Positions 40,946 to 51,126 of a stretch of DNA of 64,000 nt are shown here, piece after piece. The notes under the pieces are model-generated. The model did not search any database and was not told the DNA's origin. It was given only the letters and a program-made list of their open reading frames with translations. The stretch is from Lactarius indigo (Eukaryota; Basidiomycota; Agaricomycetes; Russulales; Russulaceae). Made by a program: the position numbers and the translations under genes. Within the stretch, counting starts at the first letter, position 1, and every line of letters starts with the position of its first letter. The stretch lies in contig JAFKAC010000061.1 in the NCBI GenBank assembly GCA_025766275.1, positions 1-64,000 of the forward strand, given 5' to 3'.

Positions 40946-42071
40946 CGCCGCTTTACCACCCTCAATAAACGCAATCGCAACGGGGAGTTATCAGCAATTG
41001 CAAGAAGGTTGCTGAGTTCCTGGTCTATTGACTACAAGGCCCAGTCAAATTCGCTTACAGACATAGACAATAACAAATAAATTGGGTGGTAAAGGGGTTC
41101 AACTGAGCGGGGAGGGAAGGATGAACGAGAGACAAGATGACTACTTCGCTTGATTCCCCAAGCCCCCTGCCCGTATTTCCCAGCGCGCCAAATAACCGCC
41201 TGCGCGTACGTACGTCCACATCAGGCGGAAGCGATCGATACCGTGCTTGCGATGCCCAGCGCCACAAGTCGCAGGGGTCGGCCATGAGCGAGCACAGCCG
41301 AGAGGCCAGGGCTGCTGTCAAACACGACGAAGTGAGATGCGGCACGGCAGATAGAGGAACTTTGTGCGCTGCAGGGGGGATGCCGACAAAATGGGGCAGC
41401 GTGAGGTGGGTAAGACGTGCAAGCGCAAGTGCAGCGAGAATGTCGTTGAAAATCCATAGCGAAAAACTGTCCTACACGGATAAACAATGGCCCCGAGAGA
41501 ATAGAGTACCAAACCTTCTTTGGTGCCTTCGATGAGCACGATGAGCCACAGTAGTCTGGTTGTCGAATGCATATGCACGCACTTCGCACTCAGGCGTGGA
41601 TGCCGGACCAGCAGCGCTCCCCAGAGATTGTACGGAGTGTGGTCGGGGAGAAAGTGAGCGAGCGGTCGGGGAGACTGGCAGACGTAGTATCGAGACGTAC
41701 CTCCTACGTCCCGCCGTTCATACACGTCTGACTTGGCGTCCCCGCTCGGTTTCTCCACATAACACTCTTCTCTGTACAACCCGGCATTCCCAAATTCTCG
41801 CATGGCTCTTTGCATAGACGGTCACCGACGAGGCATCTATTGTGAAAGCGTGTAAGAATGCTGTTCAAGTAGGGCAAATTTGGAAGGAGTTGTGACAGGT
41901 TAGAACGATCGATGATGAATGCAGACAAACGTACGCTTGACCACAGTTCGTCAGGCAGTCGTGGCCATCTCTGTGCAAAAGACTGCTTCGCACACAAACC
42001 AAATAGCAGAAATCTCATCACGACTGACAAAAGTTCGACGATGGCGCATAGATCTGTGACAGCGGAAACGT

Positions 42072-42155
42072 GGGTGGCGCAGAGAAGCGGAGACCGAAAG
42101 TAAAACAGGGACACCCAAGCCCGGTGATTTGGTCCAGAAGCCCGAGCCTCACATG
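42072..42155. repeat. Short dispersed repeat, copy 2
   Basis: Matches 38672-38755. It begins just after the end of duplication copy 2, suggesting the repeat took part in the rearrangement. Confidence 0.8.
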
Positions 42156-42183
42156 ACCTTTCCATGCATGAAGAGGTAACGTG
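42150..42183. promoter_or_regulatory. Palindromic CCATGCATG element, copy 3
   Basis: CACATGACCT, then TTCCATGCATGAA, then GTAACGTG. A weaker copy located 290 bp before the sulfite reductase relic. Confidence 0.4.
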
Positions 42184-42467
42184 ATTGTTTCTATCGCATC
42201 GGAACTCTAACGGCGTTGTTGGGCTCCAGGTTCTGCCACGCTCGGTCTCTCACCGTCCCTGCACCATCCGCTCTTTCTTCCTTCTTTGGCAGTTGTAGTT
42301 GACCATCCTGATCCAAGTGGTGGTGTGGCTTCCAATTCACTTGGTTTCTCATCACAGGCCGGCTTCGCCCTCAGACCACATAGGTACGCACTGAGTTTGA
42401 AACTGGCGTAGGACGGCGCCGACTCTGTTTTCCCACAGGAATGTCCTTTGCTCGGTGATCCCGTCAT

Positions 42468-43424
42468 TATCCAGACCGCACGCGCAGGTATATGCGTTCG
42501 CCAATTGCATCAGTGACCATCTCCTGCCTAGTTCGACTGCGTATCATGAAATTTGGTTGGACAAGAAACTGGTAGTCGGCAGGGCGCTCAAAGATTTCGA
42601 GCCTTTCTATGGGCCGTCCTATGTTCCTCGGAAGCTTTGCCCATCTTTTTTCTTTTCGGGAAACTTGGTCACACTTACTTTTTTCGTCCGTTCAAGGTTG
42701 CTATCGCAGTGCCACCAACTAATGATGTTGACGCCTTTGCCCATGACCTTGGCTTTATCTCCCTCGTCGACGAATGGGGCTAATTAGCTGACTTCAATGT
42801 GACAGTTGGAGGTGGCATGGGTCTCACGCATGGAAACAAGAAGACGTACCCTGGCACGGCTAGTACTCTTGGCTTCATAGCACCGGAGCGGGTTAATATA
42901 GTCGCCAAGAAAATCATGATATTGCTGTGGGATTACGGTAACCAGACTGAGTGCGTGTTCTTATATCTCAATTGTACGTCCCACTGACAACTCTGCGCAG
43001 CCGAAAGAACGATCGCTTGAAGTACACGACCGATCACATGGGCCTCGACGTTTTCAAGGCGGACGTAGAGAATCTTCTTGGCTTCCGCTTCCAGCCTCCC
43101 CGACCGTTTACATTCAAACGTAACATCGATGACTTTGGCTGACATAACGGCGATGATGGCAAACTCCATTTCACTTGTTTCATCGAGAATGGGCGCATGC
43201 AGGACGAGCCCGGCCGTGATTTCAAGACGGCGTTGCGAGAAATCGCAAAGGTACGTAAGGGCGAATTCCGTTTGACCGCGAACCGGCTCATTGTTGTCTT
43301 CAACAGAGCGATGTCAGATATACCCGAAATCAAGAGATTGCTGGTGCACTACAAACTGGACATCCTCTATTTCACGGCACTGCACTTGTCCTCATCGGCA
43401 TGTGTCGCCTTCTTGACATGTGGT
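42468..43424 (+). pseudogene. MET5: Sulfite reductase hemoprotein (MET5-like) fragment
   Basis: Plus-strand pieces in shifting frames give [120 protein letters not shown] and SDIPEIKRLLVHYKLD with LSSSACVAF. These match the middle of fungal sulfite reductase beta, which reduces sulfite to sulfide with siroheme. Frame breaks, an internal stop after FISLVDEWG, and absence of both ends (including the cluster cysteines) mark it as a relic. Confidence 0.8.
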
Positions 43425-44500
43425 CAGTCTCATAAAATCTACGTGTCCGTTTTTTCTTGCACTTGTCTCCATAGGTACGGCGCTTGCAATTGATTAGCCA
43501 CCTGCGGAGGTGAGTCAAGTCCAATCACGTGACTCCTCCATGCATGGAGAGGTCACATGATCATTCTCTCCTAACTGCGGGCGGGTATGAGCGCACGCAC
43601 CATTGACCCCCAGTTTGTCTAGCACCAGTGGCTTCTCCCAACCACCAACAGAGAGTCGGGATCAAACAGAAAAAGAAATGTAGGGTATACGACAGGCAAG
43701 TGCGTCAACAGTGTCTGGACCTCCGTGCCCCCCCTTACAACCCTTGAACCAGGACTGACCACTGCGGCAGGCTTGCCGTGAACAATGGCGACCAAAATGA
43801 CGATGTCGTTGTATGTCGTCCCTTCTCCGAGATGGGCAACAAGGGGCGGAGCATGCTTGCGCGGGGCTTGCAACTGGTGAGCGCATCAGCTTTTCTTTTT
43901 CTTCTACACGGTGGCCTGTACTATAGCTACATACATTGTTGAACACGCAAAGGGATCGGCCTCAACTCAGGCCCTGTAGATATTGCAGGTGCACGTTGTG
44001 CTTCTCGAGAACGTCCTAAGTTACTGTTTTGCATTATCTTCTCACTCGTTGACACATGAACCCCGGGGCGTGGCTGCGCAGACATGGGGGATGAGTATCA
44101 TAAATGTATAGATGATATTGTACAATAATTTGATGGATGGCTCGTCTGGGGAATCGGAGATGGTTTGCCATTGTGACACCGATCTTATTTGCCGCATGCT
44201 CCACGATGGGGTAGAGAGCTGGATGAGCTTCTCAACCGCGGAAAGGTCACGTGAAAATTTTAGGCGCCGATAAATCGGTAATCCCCGACACGTTGCTTCT
44301 TTTACCTCATTTCCCATCATAGTTCGTGCCTCACTCGATCACACATTCTCAGAACTTCCAGATTAGTTCTCGACAACATACAGCTACATATTTCCAAGGT
44401 TTTTTTGTCCTCTAACAGCCTCTAACACAGTAAAAAGTGAGTTTTTTGCTACATGAAAATTTTCGAAAAAATTTACAGTTGGCCCCAAAAAGGCAACACG
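43425..44500. other. Intergenic, no gene supported
   Basis: Contains the best copy of the CCATGCATGG palindrome. An unrecognised 84-codon minus-strand frame (43619-43873, ending near VAHLGEGTTYNDIVILVAIV) might be a small relic. The last 150 bases are A/T-rich and lead into a promoter. Confidence 0.45.
43525..43560. promoter_or_regulatory. Palindromic CCATGCATGG element, copy 4 (best)
   Basis: TCACGTGA, CTCC, TCCATGCATGGA, GAGG, TCACATGA: a 36-bp near-palindrome in which the centre is perfect and the edge boxes differ by one base. Confidence 0.6.
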
Positions 44501-44502
44501 CT

Positions 44503-44509
44503 TATATAA
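44503..44509 (+). promoter_or_regulatory. TATA box for the KGQHR gene
   Basis: TATATAA in A/T-rich sequence 219 bp before the start codon, followed by CAACAACTCAAGC-type leader sequence. Confidence 0.5.
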
Positions 44510-44727
44510 GCCAAAGCGTTGCAACAACTCAAGCAAGTCTCCCTCTCAATTAAAGCATTCAGCAGTGCTAATAAAATACATATAAATTGCGAAAAAAAAA
44601 TAGAAATATTCTTTTGGCCAACCCCTGCCCCTACAGTATGCATCTTTTATCCTATTGCTGTAAAACTGCTCATAAATTTCGAAAAATTTTCCCATTTTAT
44701 TTAGAAACATTCTGCTTCTGATAAACA

Positions 44728-47700
44728 ATGTCCTCTTCCACTGCTGGACCCTCTGACACCACCCCTCTTCCCCTTTCTGATGTGAACCACTACTCTGTGT
44801 TTCGGGATCACCAGTTCTATATTGGCAGAGTGCTGATTTCAACCAAGTCTCTGAAAGTGGACCATGCAATCCAGCGCTCACTTGATTTCAAACATGCTGA
44901 AGACATAATGCCCATGTACTCAAATGACATTGACAGCCGTGCCTATGACCTACTGGACTGCATTGTCCCTTTAGATGTTAAGGACAAGGTGGATCTGTGG
45001 GTGAAGGAGCAAGACCCAGTCAGGCTCAGTGCAAGCCTGATAGAGAACATGCTTCTGTTGGACCTTCCTAACACCTCTTTCCCCATTGTTAAGGGTCAGC
45101 ACCGCTATAATGCATATTGTAAAGTGATGGAGGAGAACAAGCTCCCAGAGGGTGCACCTCATCCAGGTTATCTTGCTGTCAAGTTATATCATTCAGGTTT
45201 GCGCAATCAAGCATACCTCATTACTACTTTACTGATGGTACTTCATAGATCCTGATGACCCCAACTATCATCGGCTTTATGCAGTGGCAACCCTTGACAA
45301 TCTGCCTCTTGTCAAAAAGGATGCAGATGAATGTAACTTGTGTCAAACTATCCTGCGCTATTCATTTGCCTTGATTACCTGCACCCTTCCTCAATTCAAC
45401 AACCCTGAACGGCATTTTCAGCTAGCTGCCACCATGAGGGCGCATATCTACCAGACATATCAGCTCTCTCAGACAAAAAAGGCTCAGTCTAGCAACCAAA
45501 CAGGAGCCTCAGACAGACGTCTTGCTAAAGGCTGGGTTCCCTGCAAAATATTCTTAGATCACACTTTGCTGGAGGCCCTCATTGAGCTCAATGACCCCTC
45601 CTTTGGTCCAACCTTCTCTGTCACAGCTGTGGGCCTAGAGACTGTGTTTCATAAAGTGGAATGGTTGCCTGTAAGTCCTTTTGTTAATTATATTAGGCAT
45701 CTTGCTAATGGAGCATAGTTTTTGGCGGCCTTATTTCAAGACATATTTAAGATTGTCAAAGACTTTAGAACACCTGAAGGGCCTGGCAATGTCAGAGGAG
45801 CCTTACCAGGTGAACTTTCAAAGGCATACTCTAGAAAGAATTTGGACAAGTCTTGGCCTATGATGGTCAATTTTGAAGAGTGGCTTCAGAAAGCTGAAGA
45901 ATTTCAAAGTTGTTGGGTTCCTTTGAAGGTAAATGGTCCTTTGAGTTGTTTGGTATCAATGCTGACTTGAAAAAATCAGGAATTGACCTTTATTGGAATT
46001 GGAAAGTTGAAAGATGACCTTGTGAGGGCAGCAGATTGCTTCAGAGTGGTATGTCTTGTGCTTTTAAACAATTGAATGGTTATTTTAACCATATTAAAAC
46101 CCATTAGCTGGCTACCCTTTTATCTAATGCAGCTACCTGGAATAAATCTGTCCTTTTGGATGGTGAACTCAAAAACCAGAATGCGCAAAGGCAGGAATCT
46201 TGTTGCCATACTCTTGTCAACTGGAATTCTTGCCCTGAAGGAATTTTGCGCCATTACATATACAAGAAACATGTGGGGCCACCTATCTTTGAGGACATTA
46301 CTCACTACTGTCTAATCAAAGATGATGGAGGGGTTGTGCAAGCCAAGGTGCATGAGGTATGTCTTGTGATACACCTTTGTCTTTTTATCTTATGACTTCT
46401 CTTCTAGGTTATCTCTTTCTTGTGGCGCAATCACTCCACACTCAAGCTTCCACCTCAGTGTACAAGAACATGGGGTGTTAACAAACAATTAGGCCTCTCA
46501 GGCACTGGGACAGTTCTTCCACCTTCCTGGACTGCTGGTTCTGTAAATGCCAAAGAATTTATGGATTCTCTCTCTGAGGCAGTTTTCTCTTGTCCTAAAT
46601 GGCGCAACCTTCTCAGGGATATCTTGGGCTGTGCTCCTAATTCTCCATTGCCCTGTGGGATTGTTGCTAATTTGGAGGAGCCAAAGACACCACCAGCTCC
46701 CTCTCGTCGCCCCTCTTCCCCCTTGACTCCTCCTCCTCCCTCCCCTCCTCCTCCCACCCCTTCTCCTTCACGCCGTCAAACTTCACCATTTCCTTTTACT
46801 GGAAGACAGCAGCCTCCTAGACCTCAGCCACCTTTATCTTCAAGCCCAGCTGCTTCTCCAAAGAAGGCAACATTGTATGTTGGGCAAAAACAGCATAAAA
46901 CACCTACATCTGTCAAAGTGGCCCATCAGCGCAAGAGGCGTGCAACACCAGTCTTTACTGATGACTCTAGTGAGGTGGATGAGCTAGAAAAGGGTGAGTG
47001 CATGCTTTTTTTTTATCTCATTTAGAAGGGTGTACTTAACTTTTGTAGACAATGTGCCTCAAAAGAAAAAAGGAGCACCTGCAAATGAGTCTTCATCTGA
47101 GTCTTCATCTGAGTCTTCAGAGTCTTCTTCTGAGTCTTCAGAGTCTTCTTCTGAAGAGGGTGAGAAAGGTAAGTGCTTGCTTTTTCCTTGCACATAAAAG
47201 TAGACTCAGCTTTTATAGAATCTTGCCCACAAAAGATTGTGTTAGATGATGAGCAAGAGGAGCAGCAGCAGCAAGAGGAAGAAGAAGAGCAGCAGCAGCA
47301 ACAGCAAGAGGAAGAAGAAGAGCAGCAGCAGCAAGAGGAAGAGGAAGAGCAGCAGCAGCAGCAAGAGGAAGAAGAAGAGCAGCAGCAGCTACAGCAAGAG
47401 GGAGAACAAAGGCAGCAACAGCAAGAGGAAGAACAAGAACAAGGGCAAGAACAACAGCAAGAGGATGAAGAAGGGAAAGAAAAGGGTAAGTTTAGCTCTT
47501 TGATCTTCTTATCAAAGCTCACCTCTCTTTAGAAGTCACCAAAAAGCGTCCAGCTTTAACTCAGGAAGAAGGTTCTAGCAAGCGTGCCAAGCCTGGCCAC
47601 CCTTCAAGGGCTCCTTCTACAGAGGAGCAAACACAAGAGAGCTATGCTGGTGCTGGTGATGCCACTCAAGGTAAAGATTCTACTTTGTTTTGATAAGGGG

Positions 47701-48182
47701 AGTTTCTAACAAACAGCTTGTTAATAGAGCCTATTTACTCCATTGATGCCCTCAAAAAAGCCAGATCTCCTCACTGCATCCCATACATGGATTGGTCAAT
47801 GCCAGAGGAAGATATCAGAGAGTATCTCACTTCCTTTATCAATGACAAGAGGATTCCTACCCAGACACTCTTCAATGTTTTTCAAACTTCCATCAAACTG
47901 TATAATGTTGGTGGAGGATCTAGGAAGATGGCTGTTTGGGACTATGACCCTGAAACACATGGAGAGGACCTCAAAATCAAACATGTCTTCAATGATACTG
48001 ATATGGTATGTACAAGTTATTTGTTGAGCCAATCTTGCTTACCATTTGTTTAGACCTTTGATCCTGAAGAGATAGGTGGCAAAATATCAGCCACTTATCC
48101 AACTGAAGATGTGGAGATGAGAAACCCAAACAGCAGCTCTGCAAGTGGAGAAGAAAGTGGAGAAGAAATGGATGTAGAATAA
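44728..48182 (+). CDS. KGQHR-motif (ParB/DGQHR-like) protein, intact multi-exon gene
   Basis: About 11 exons join without a stop. Clear introns include 45197-45248, 45671-45718 (GTAAGT...CTAATGGAGCATAG), one after DELEK, one after EEGEK, one after EGKEK, one after GDATQ, and one after FNDTDM. The ATG is at 44728 (ACAATGTCC) and the stop is TAA at 48180-48182. The N-terminal part has NHYSVFRDHQFYIGRVLIST, an IENMLLLDLPNTSFPIVKGQ segment and then HRYNAYCKVM. The string VKGQHRYNAY resembles the 'DGQHR' signature of ParB/sulfiredoxin-fold proteins such as DndB. The centre is unrecognised. The C-terminal third is low-complexity: Pro-rich, Ser/Glu, then a long Glu/Gln block. It ends in a conserved-looking segment (PYMDWSMPEEDIREYL). 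CpG is scarce. Function is unknown; a DNA-binding or nucleotide-hydrolysing fold is conjecture. Confidence 0.75.
47246..47490 (+). repeat. Coding microsatellite-like Glu/Gln block
   Basis: Five or more imperfect units of GAGGAAGAAGAAGAGCAGCA type within one exon encode alternating runs of Glu and Gln. This is a likely site of length variation between strains. Confidence 0.85.
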
Positions 48183-48745
48183 GATATTATACAGATTTGT
48201 TGATGTGTCTTGGAGATAAAAAAAAAAAAGGGCTTGTGATTGTATTGTCATTTTTGTGCTTCCAGAGTGTCATGAACTTCCCCACTTACTTGCCCATGCA
48301 CTCCTTTCTAACACATGTTCTCTCTCTTTGATACCCTAAACTGTTCCTGATCGCAGCAGATCAGAAACAGTCTATGACATGTGCAGGACTTTTGCGGTGT
48401 AAAGCTTACAAGTGGTTGTGCAGGCCTCTGCGGAGTGCAAACTGTTTTATATAGGTCTGCAGCAATTGTGGATGTGTTAGTGTTAAAGAGTGGAAGCCGC
48501 ATGCAAGTGCGGCAAGGTCAGAAAGGAAAATGGAGTCAGTTGATTGCAAGTGGTTGGAAATGGTCATGCACACTTCTGCATGGCATAGACTTTTGTAGAG
48601 GGGGCTACATGGGTCACAAATGCGTCATGCTTGGATCGCTAAGGCTGCATGCAAATGCCACATGCTAAGGAATGTGAAGGAAGAGCTACACAGGTGCTGG
48701 CATAGGCAGACTGGTCAAGTTGCTGACTTGTACCATGTCACCTTC
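48183..48745. other. 3' flank of the KGQHR gene
   Basis: A run of A residues (48219-48230) shortly after the stop may lie near the polyadenylation region. No gene is seen beyond it up to the LTR of element C. Confidence 0.4.
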
Positions 48746-49020
48746 TGTTACGAATCACAACCGGTTATGACTACGGACCAACTCAGTCAGCATAGTAGTA
48801 CACATGTGATTGTGGCTCATGTATGACTCATTCCTAGGATAGCTGTACTAGGGTTCAAGCTAGTTACACTACTGGTTTCCTATTGTTCTAGCGGCACTTT
48901 AAAGCCCGCATGTATCTGTATAAGTAGTCGCTTCAGAAGATGAAGAGCCCCATCTTGGTCTTCTTCAATCCACTACCTTGACTCGTCTGCCTTAGAGCAC
49001 TTCCGCTTCTATCCACCAAG
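48746..49020 (+). repeat. Element C 5' LTR, left part
   Basis: Begins TGTTACGAATC and is interrupted at 49020 by element B. It resumes at 58861 and ends TAACA at 59017, giving 432 bp in total. TATAAG is at 48919-48924 and CATCTTGGTCTT at 48951-48962, 32 nt later; the latter is the exact reverse complement of the element's primer-binding site at 59020-59031. Confidence 0.85.
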
Positions 49021-49488
49021 TGTCACGAACCTATAAACCTGGTCGTGACTCAAGGCGCTTAGGACCGGACCGGACCGGACCGGGCTTATGTCATCAGCTT
49101 CCTAAAGGGGAAATCCGAAATCGGAGTTTGAATTTCACTCTCCGACGATCACGTGATGTGTCACGTGATTACTCTGCTTTTCCAAGTCACATGTGTACAT
49201 GCACGTGTATCAATCAACAGTTGATTGTTTATCAATCAACGAAGATAATCAACCAAGTCACAAGGAACACGTGTCCTAATCACGAGTTCCGCAGTAGCTG
49301 CGGAATCACGCCACTATGGCGCAATATGGCGTCATTGACTGCGGCGCAGTCGTACCATGCTTATCCTTTACTCTGATTGGACAGTATTAATAACTTGTCT
49401 CTGGAATGTTCCAATCCGCAGTTTTGCGCAGCACCCGTGGACAGGCCCTAAGCCTGCCCTAAACTTACGCACAGACCACCCCCTGTAG

Positions 49489-49495
49489 TATATAA
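49489..49495 (+). promoter_or_regulatory. TATA box of element B
   Basis: TATATAAG about 30 nt before the hairpin GGACAGTC/GACTGTCC (49512-49532), so transcription probably starts at or near the hairpin. Confidence 0.65.
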
Positions 49496-49511
49496 GCTAG
49501 CGCAATCTATC

Positions 49512-49533
49512 GGACAGTCCCTCAGACTGTCCA
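49512..49533 (+). promoter_or_regulatory. Transcript-start hairpin, predicted self-primer of element B
   Basis: GGACAGTC and GACTGTCC form a perfect 8-bp stem. AGACTGTCCA (49524-49533) is the reverse complement of TGGACAGTCT at 49717-49726, just inside the LTR. Confidence 0.55.
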
Positions 49534-49571
49534 CTTGTGACATCTTCCCTCTTGCCTCTCAGCTCCTTCGA

Positions 49572-51017
49572 GTGCCCCACCTCGTGTGCGCCACTATCCT
49601 CTTTGAGCCAAGTCGTTTCTTCTTCGCCCCCTTTGACGCCCTCTCCGTCTCTATCCCGCCCGCCGTCGTCTTCAAACGTATTCCTCGCTGTCGAGTGACA
49701 GTGAGTTCGCCACACTTGGACAGTCTCTCCAATAGACTGACCTCGGGCTTCCCAGTGACTGACTACACCTACGAGTACGACTTCTCGCAGTACGGTCAGT
49801 GGGACGGAGACTCTGCCAGCTACCAGTCGGAGTTCGACAACCAAGGTAGCCCCCTCGACTTTTCCCGTGCCTCCCCTGTTCCCTCCACCTCTGCTGTCCG
49901 TCTTGACAGCCTCCGTTTCACCGCCCCCTACACCCCCGCCACCTTTGGTGGTAACGAGCCCCCCGCCCCTGTTGCCCTTGTTCGGGACGCAACCCCCGAA
50001 CTAGTCTACCCCTACGCTCCGGCTGAAGAAGCCACCCCTCGTCCTTCCCCTCGTCCCCTGTCCCCCAGCACCGCCCAGTTCTACGAAGAGGTCCTCGAGA
50101 TCTTCGACCTCAACGGGAACATCGTCCCCCTGTCCCCTGAGCCCCGCGCCGAGTCTGCGCCTCCCCTCCGAGTCCCGACCCCCCGCCCCCCTGTCTCCCT
50201 TCGTGGCTCTCCTTCGCCACCTCCTGTTCTTCCTCCGACTCCTCGTCGCTCTCCGTCTCCTGTTCCGGTCCCCTCCCGCCTTGCAACCCCCGACTCGCCG
50301 ATTGACTACGAGCGAGTAGCAGAACAAGGCCCCATCTTCCCTCCGGCCCCTCATCCCGAACAAGAGAACCTTCCCCCCCTCGGCCCCACCGCTTACCAGG
50401 CCCCTCCTTGCCTCCTTTCCCAAGGAGAACACCCCCACCAGTACATCTCCGTCGTCACCCCCCAAGGAGAATCTTGGCGACCCGCTTCCACGACCCTCCG
50501 GGAACTAATTAGTAGAGTTCCCCTCGCCACCTCACTCGCTAATTTCCCTCCAGTTTTCCCTTCTGTTACCCCCTTCCGTCTTCTTCCCCCTCACGTCTAC
50601 ACCCTTTTCCCACGTGTTGTTGACCCCGCCCAACACCCCGACTTCCCTCCTTTGTACATTTGCTCCAAGGCCATCTACGACCTTCCCTCCCCTGACACCC
50701 CCCTCGGAACTATCCGATACGATTTCAGGGAAGGACTGAGATGTGCCTTCGCCCCCCTCGCTAACGTACACAGGGCAGGATATATTGACTCTCTAGTGAC
50801 GCTAGAGATCCAGGACTTTTTGGACGGAAGAATCGTTACCACTTACGGACACTTACGTTTCGCCTTTGACGGACTTATTTACGCCCACCAGCAGGCTTAC
50901 TTTTTTGAAGACTTGGTTCGTGCTGCCCCCCACCTTCTTGCTTATTGTCTTTCGCCTCGTATTCCTGCCGACCCCTTTAGTTTCATTTCCACTTTCCCCG
51001 ACGACCAGCCACTTTAG
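49572..51017 (+). CDS. Element B ORF1, Met-free, unknown
   Basis: 481 codons counted from a GTG. The frame is in fact open upstream to the TATA region, so it is open from the presumed cap. It contains no ATG codon at all. The N-terminal half is Pro/Ser/Thr-rich (for example SPSPPPVLPPTPRRSPSP). The C-terminal 170 residues look folded, with TPFRLLPPHVYTLFPRVVDP, LYICSKAIYDLP, RTVTLEIQ-like strands (SLVTLEIQDFLDGRIVTTYG) and FEDLVRAAPHLLAYCL. No membrane segment or signal peptide suggests an envelope protein. It ends at TAG 51015-51017, which lies in the loop of a small CCACTT/AAGTGG hairpin. Translation must begin at a non-AUG codon. Confidence 0.6.
   Translation: MPHLVCATILFEPSRFFFAPFDALSVSIPPAVVFKRIPRCRVTVSSPHLDSLSNRLTSGFPVTDYTYEYDFSQYGQWDGDSASYQSEFDNQGSPLDFSRASPVPSTSAVRLDSLRFTAPYTPATFGGNEPPAPVALVRDATPELVYPYAPAEEATPRPSPRPLSPSTAQFYEEVLEIFDLNGNIVPLSPEPRAESAPPLRVPTPRPPVSLRGSPSPPPVLPPTPRRSPSPVPVPSRLATPDSPIDYERVAEQGPIFPPAPHPEQENLPPLGPTAYQAPPCLLSQGEHPHQYISVVTPQGESWRPASTTLRELISRVPLATSLANFPPVFPSVTPFRLLPPHVYTLFPRVVDPAQHPDFPPLYICSKAIYDLPSPDTPLGTIRYDFREGLRCAFAPLANVHRAGYIDSLVTLEIQDFLDGRIVTTYGHLRFAFDGLIYAHQQAYFFEDLVRAAPHLLAYCLSPRIPADPFSFISTFPDDQPL
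49715..49730 (+). promoter_or_regulatory. Primer-binding site of element B
   Basis: Two bases after the LTR comes TGGACAGTCTCTCC. It could be read as a tRNA complement because it starts with TGG. Its first ten bases are also the reverse complement of the transcript-start region at 49524-49533. Confidence 0.6.
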
Positions 51018-51042
51018 ATAAGTGGTTATATATTTGCCTTGT

Positions 51043-51062
51043 CTTGAAACGAGTGTTTTGAG
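51043..51062 (+). promoter_or_regulatory. GAGT-loop hairpin 1 (ORF1-ORF2 spacer)
   Basis: CTTGAAAC, GAGT, GTTTTGAG: an 8-bp stem with two G-U pairs in RNA and loop GAGT. Confidence 0.6.
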
Positions 51063-51105
51063 TGCAACGCAAAGTAAGTAAGTGTTTACTTATTTGGGTT
51101 TTGGA

Positions 51106-51126
51106 CTTAAAATCGAGTGATTTAAG
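51106..51126 (+). promoter_or_regulatory. GAGT-loop hairpin 2, directly before ORF2
   Basis: CTTAAAATC, GAGT, GATTTAAG with a single bulged A. ORF2 opens at the base of this stem. Confidence 0.6.

Larger units (their letters stand above)
39607..42064. repeat. Segmental duplication, copy 2
   Basis: Direct copy of 33714-36170, offset about 5,893 bases. The flanks differ on both sides. Small differences include single-base changes near 40300-40620 and short indels near 40735 and 41535. Confidence 0.95.
49021..49714 (+). repeat. Element B 5' LTR
   Basis: TGTCACGAACC to TCGCCACA. It contains a short GGACC array (near 49071), several CACGTG boxes, TATATAA at 49489-49495 and a hairpin at the inferred transcript start. 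Confidence 0.95.
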
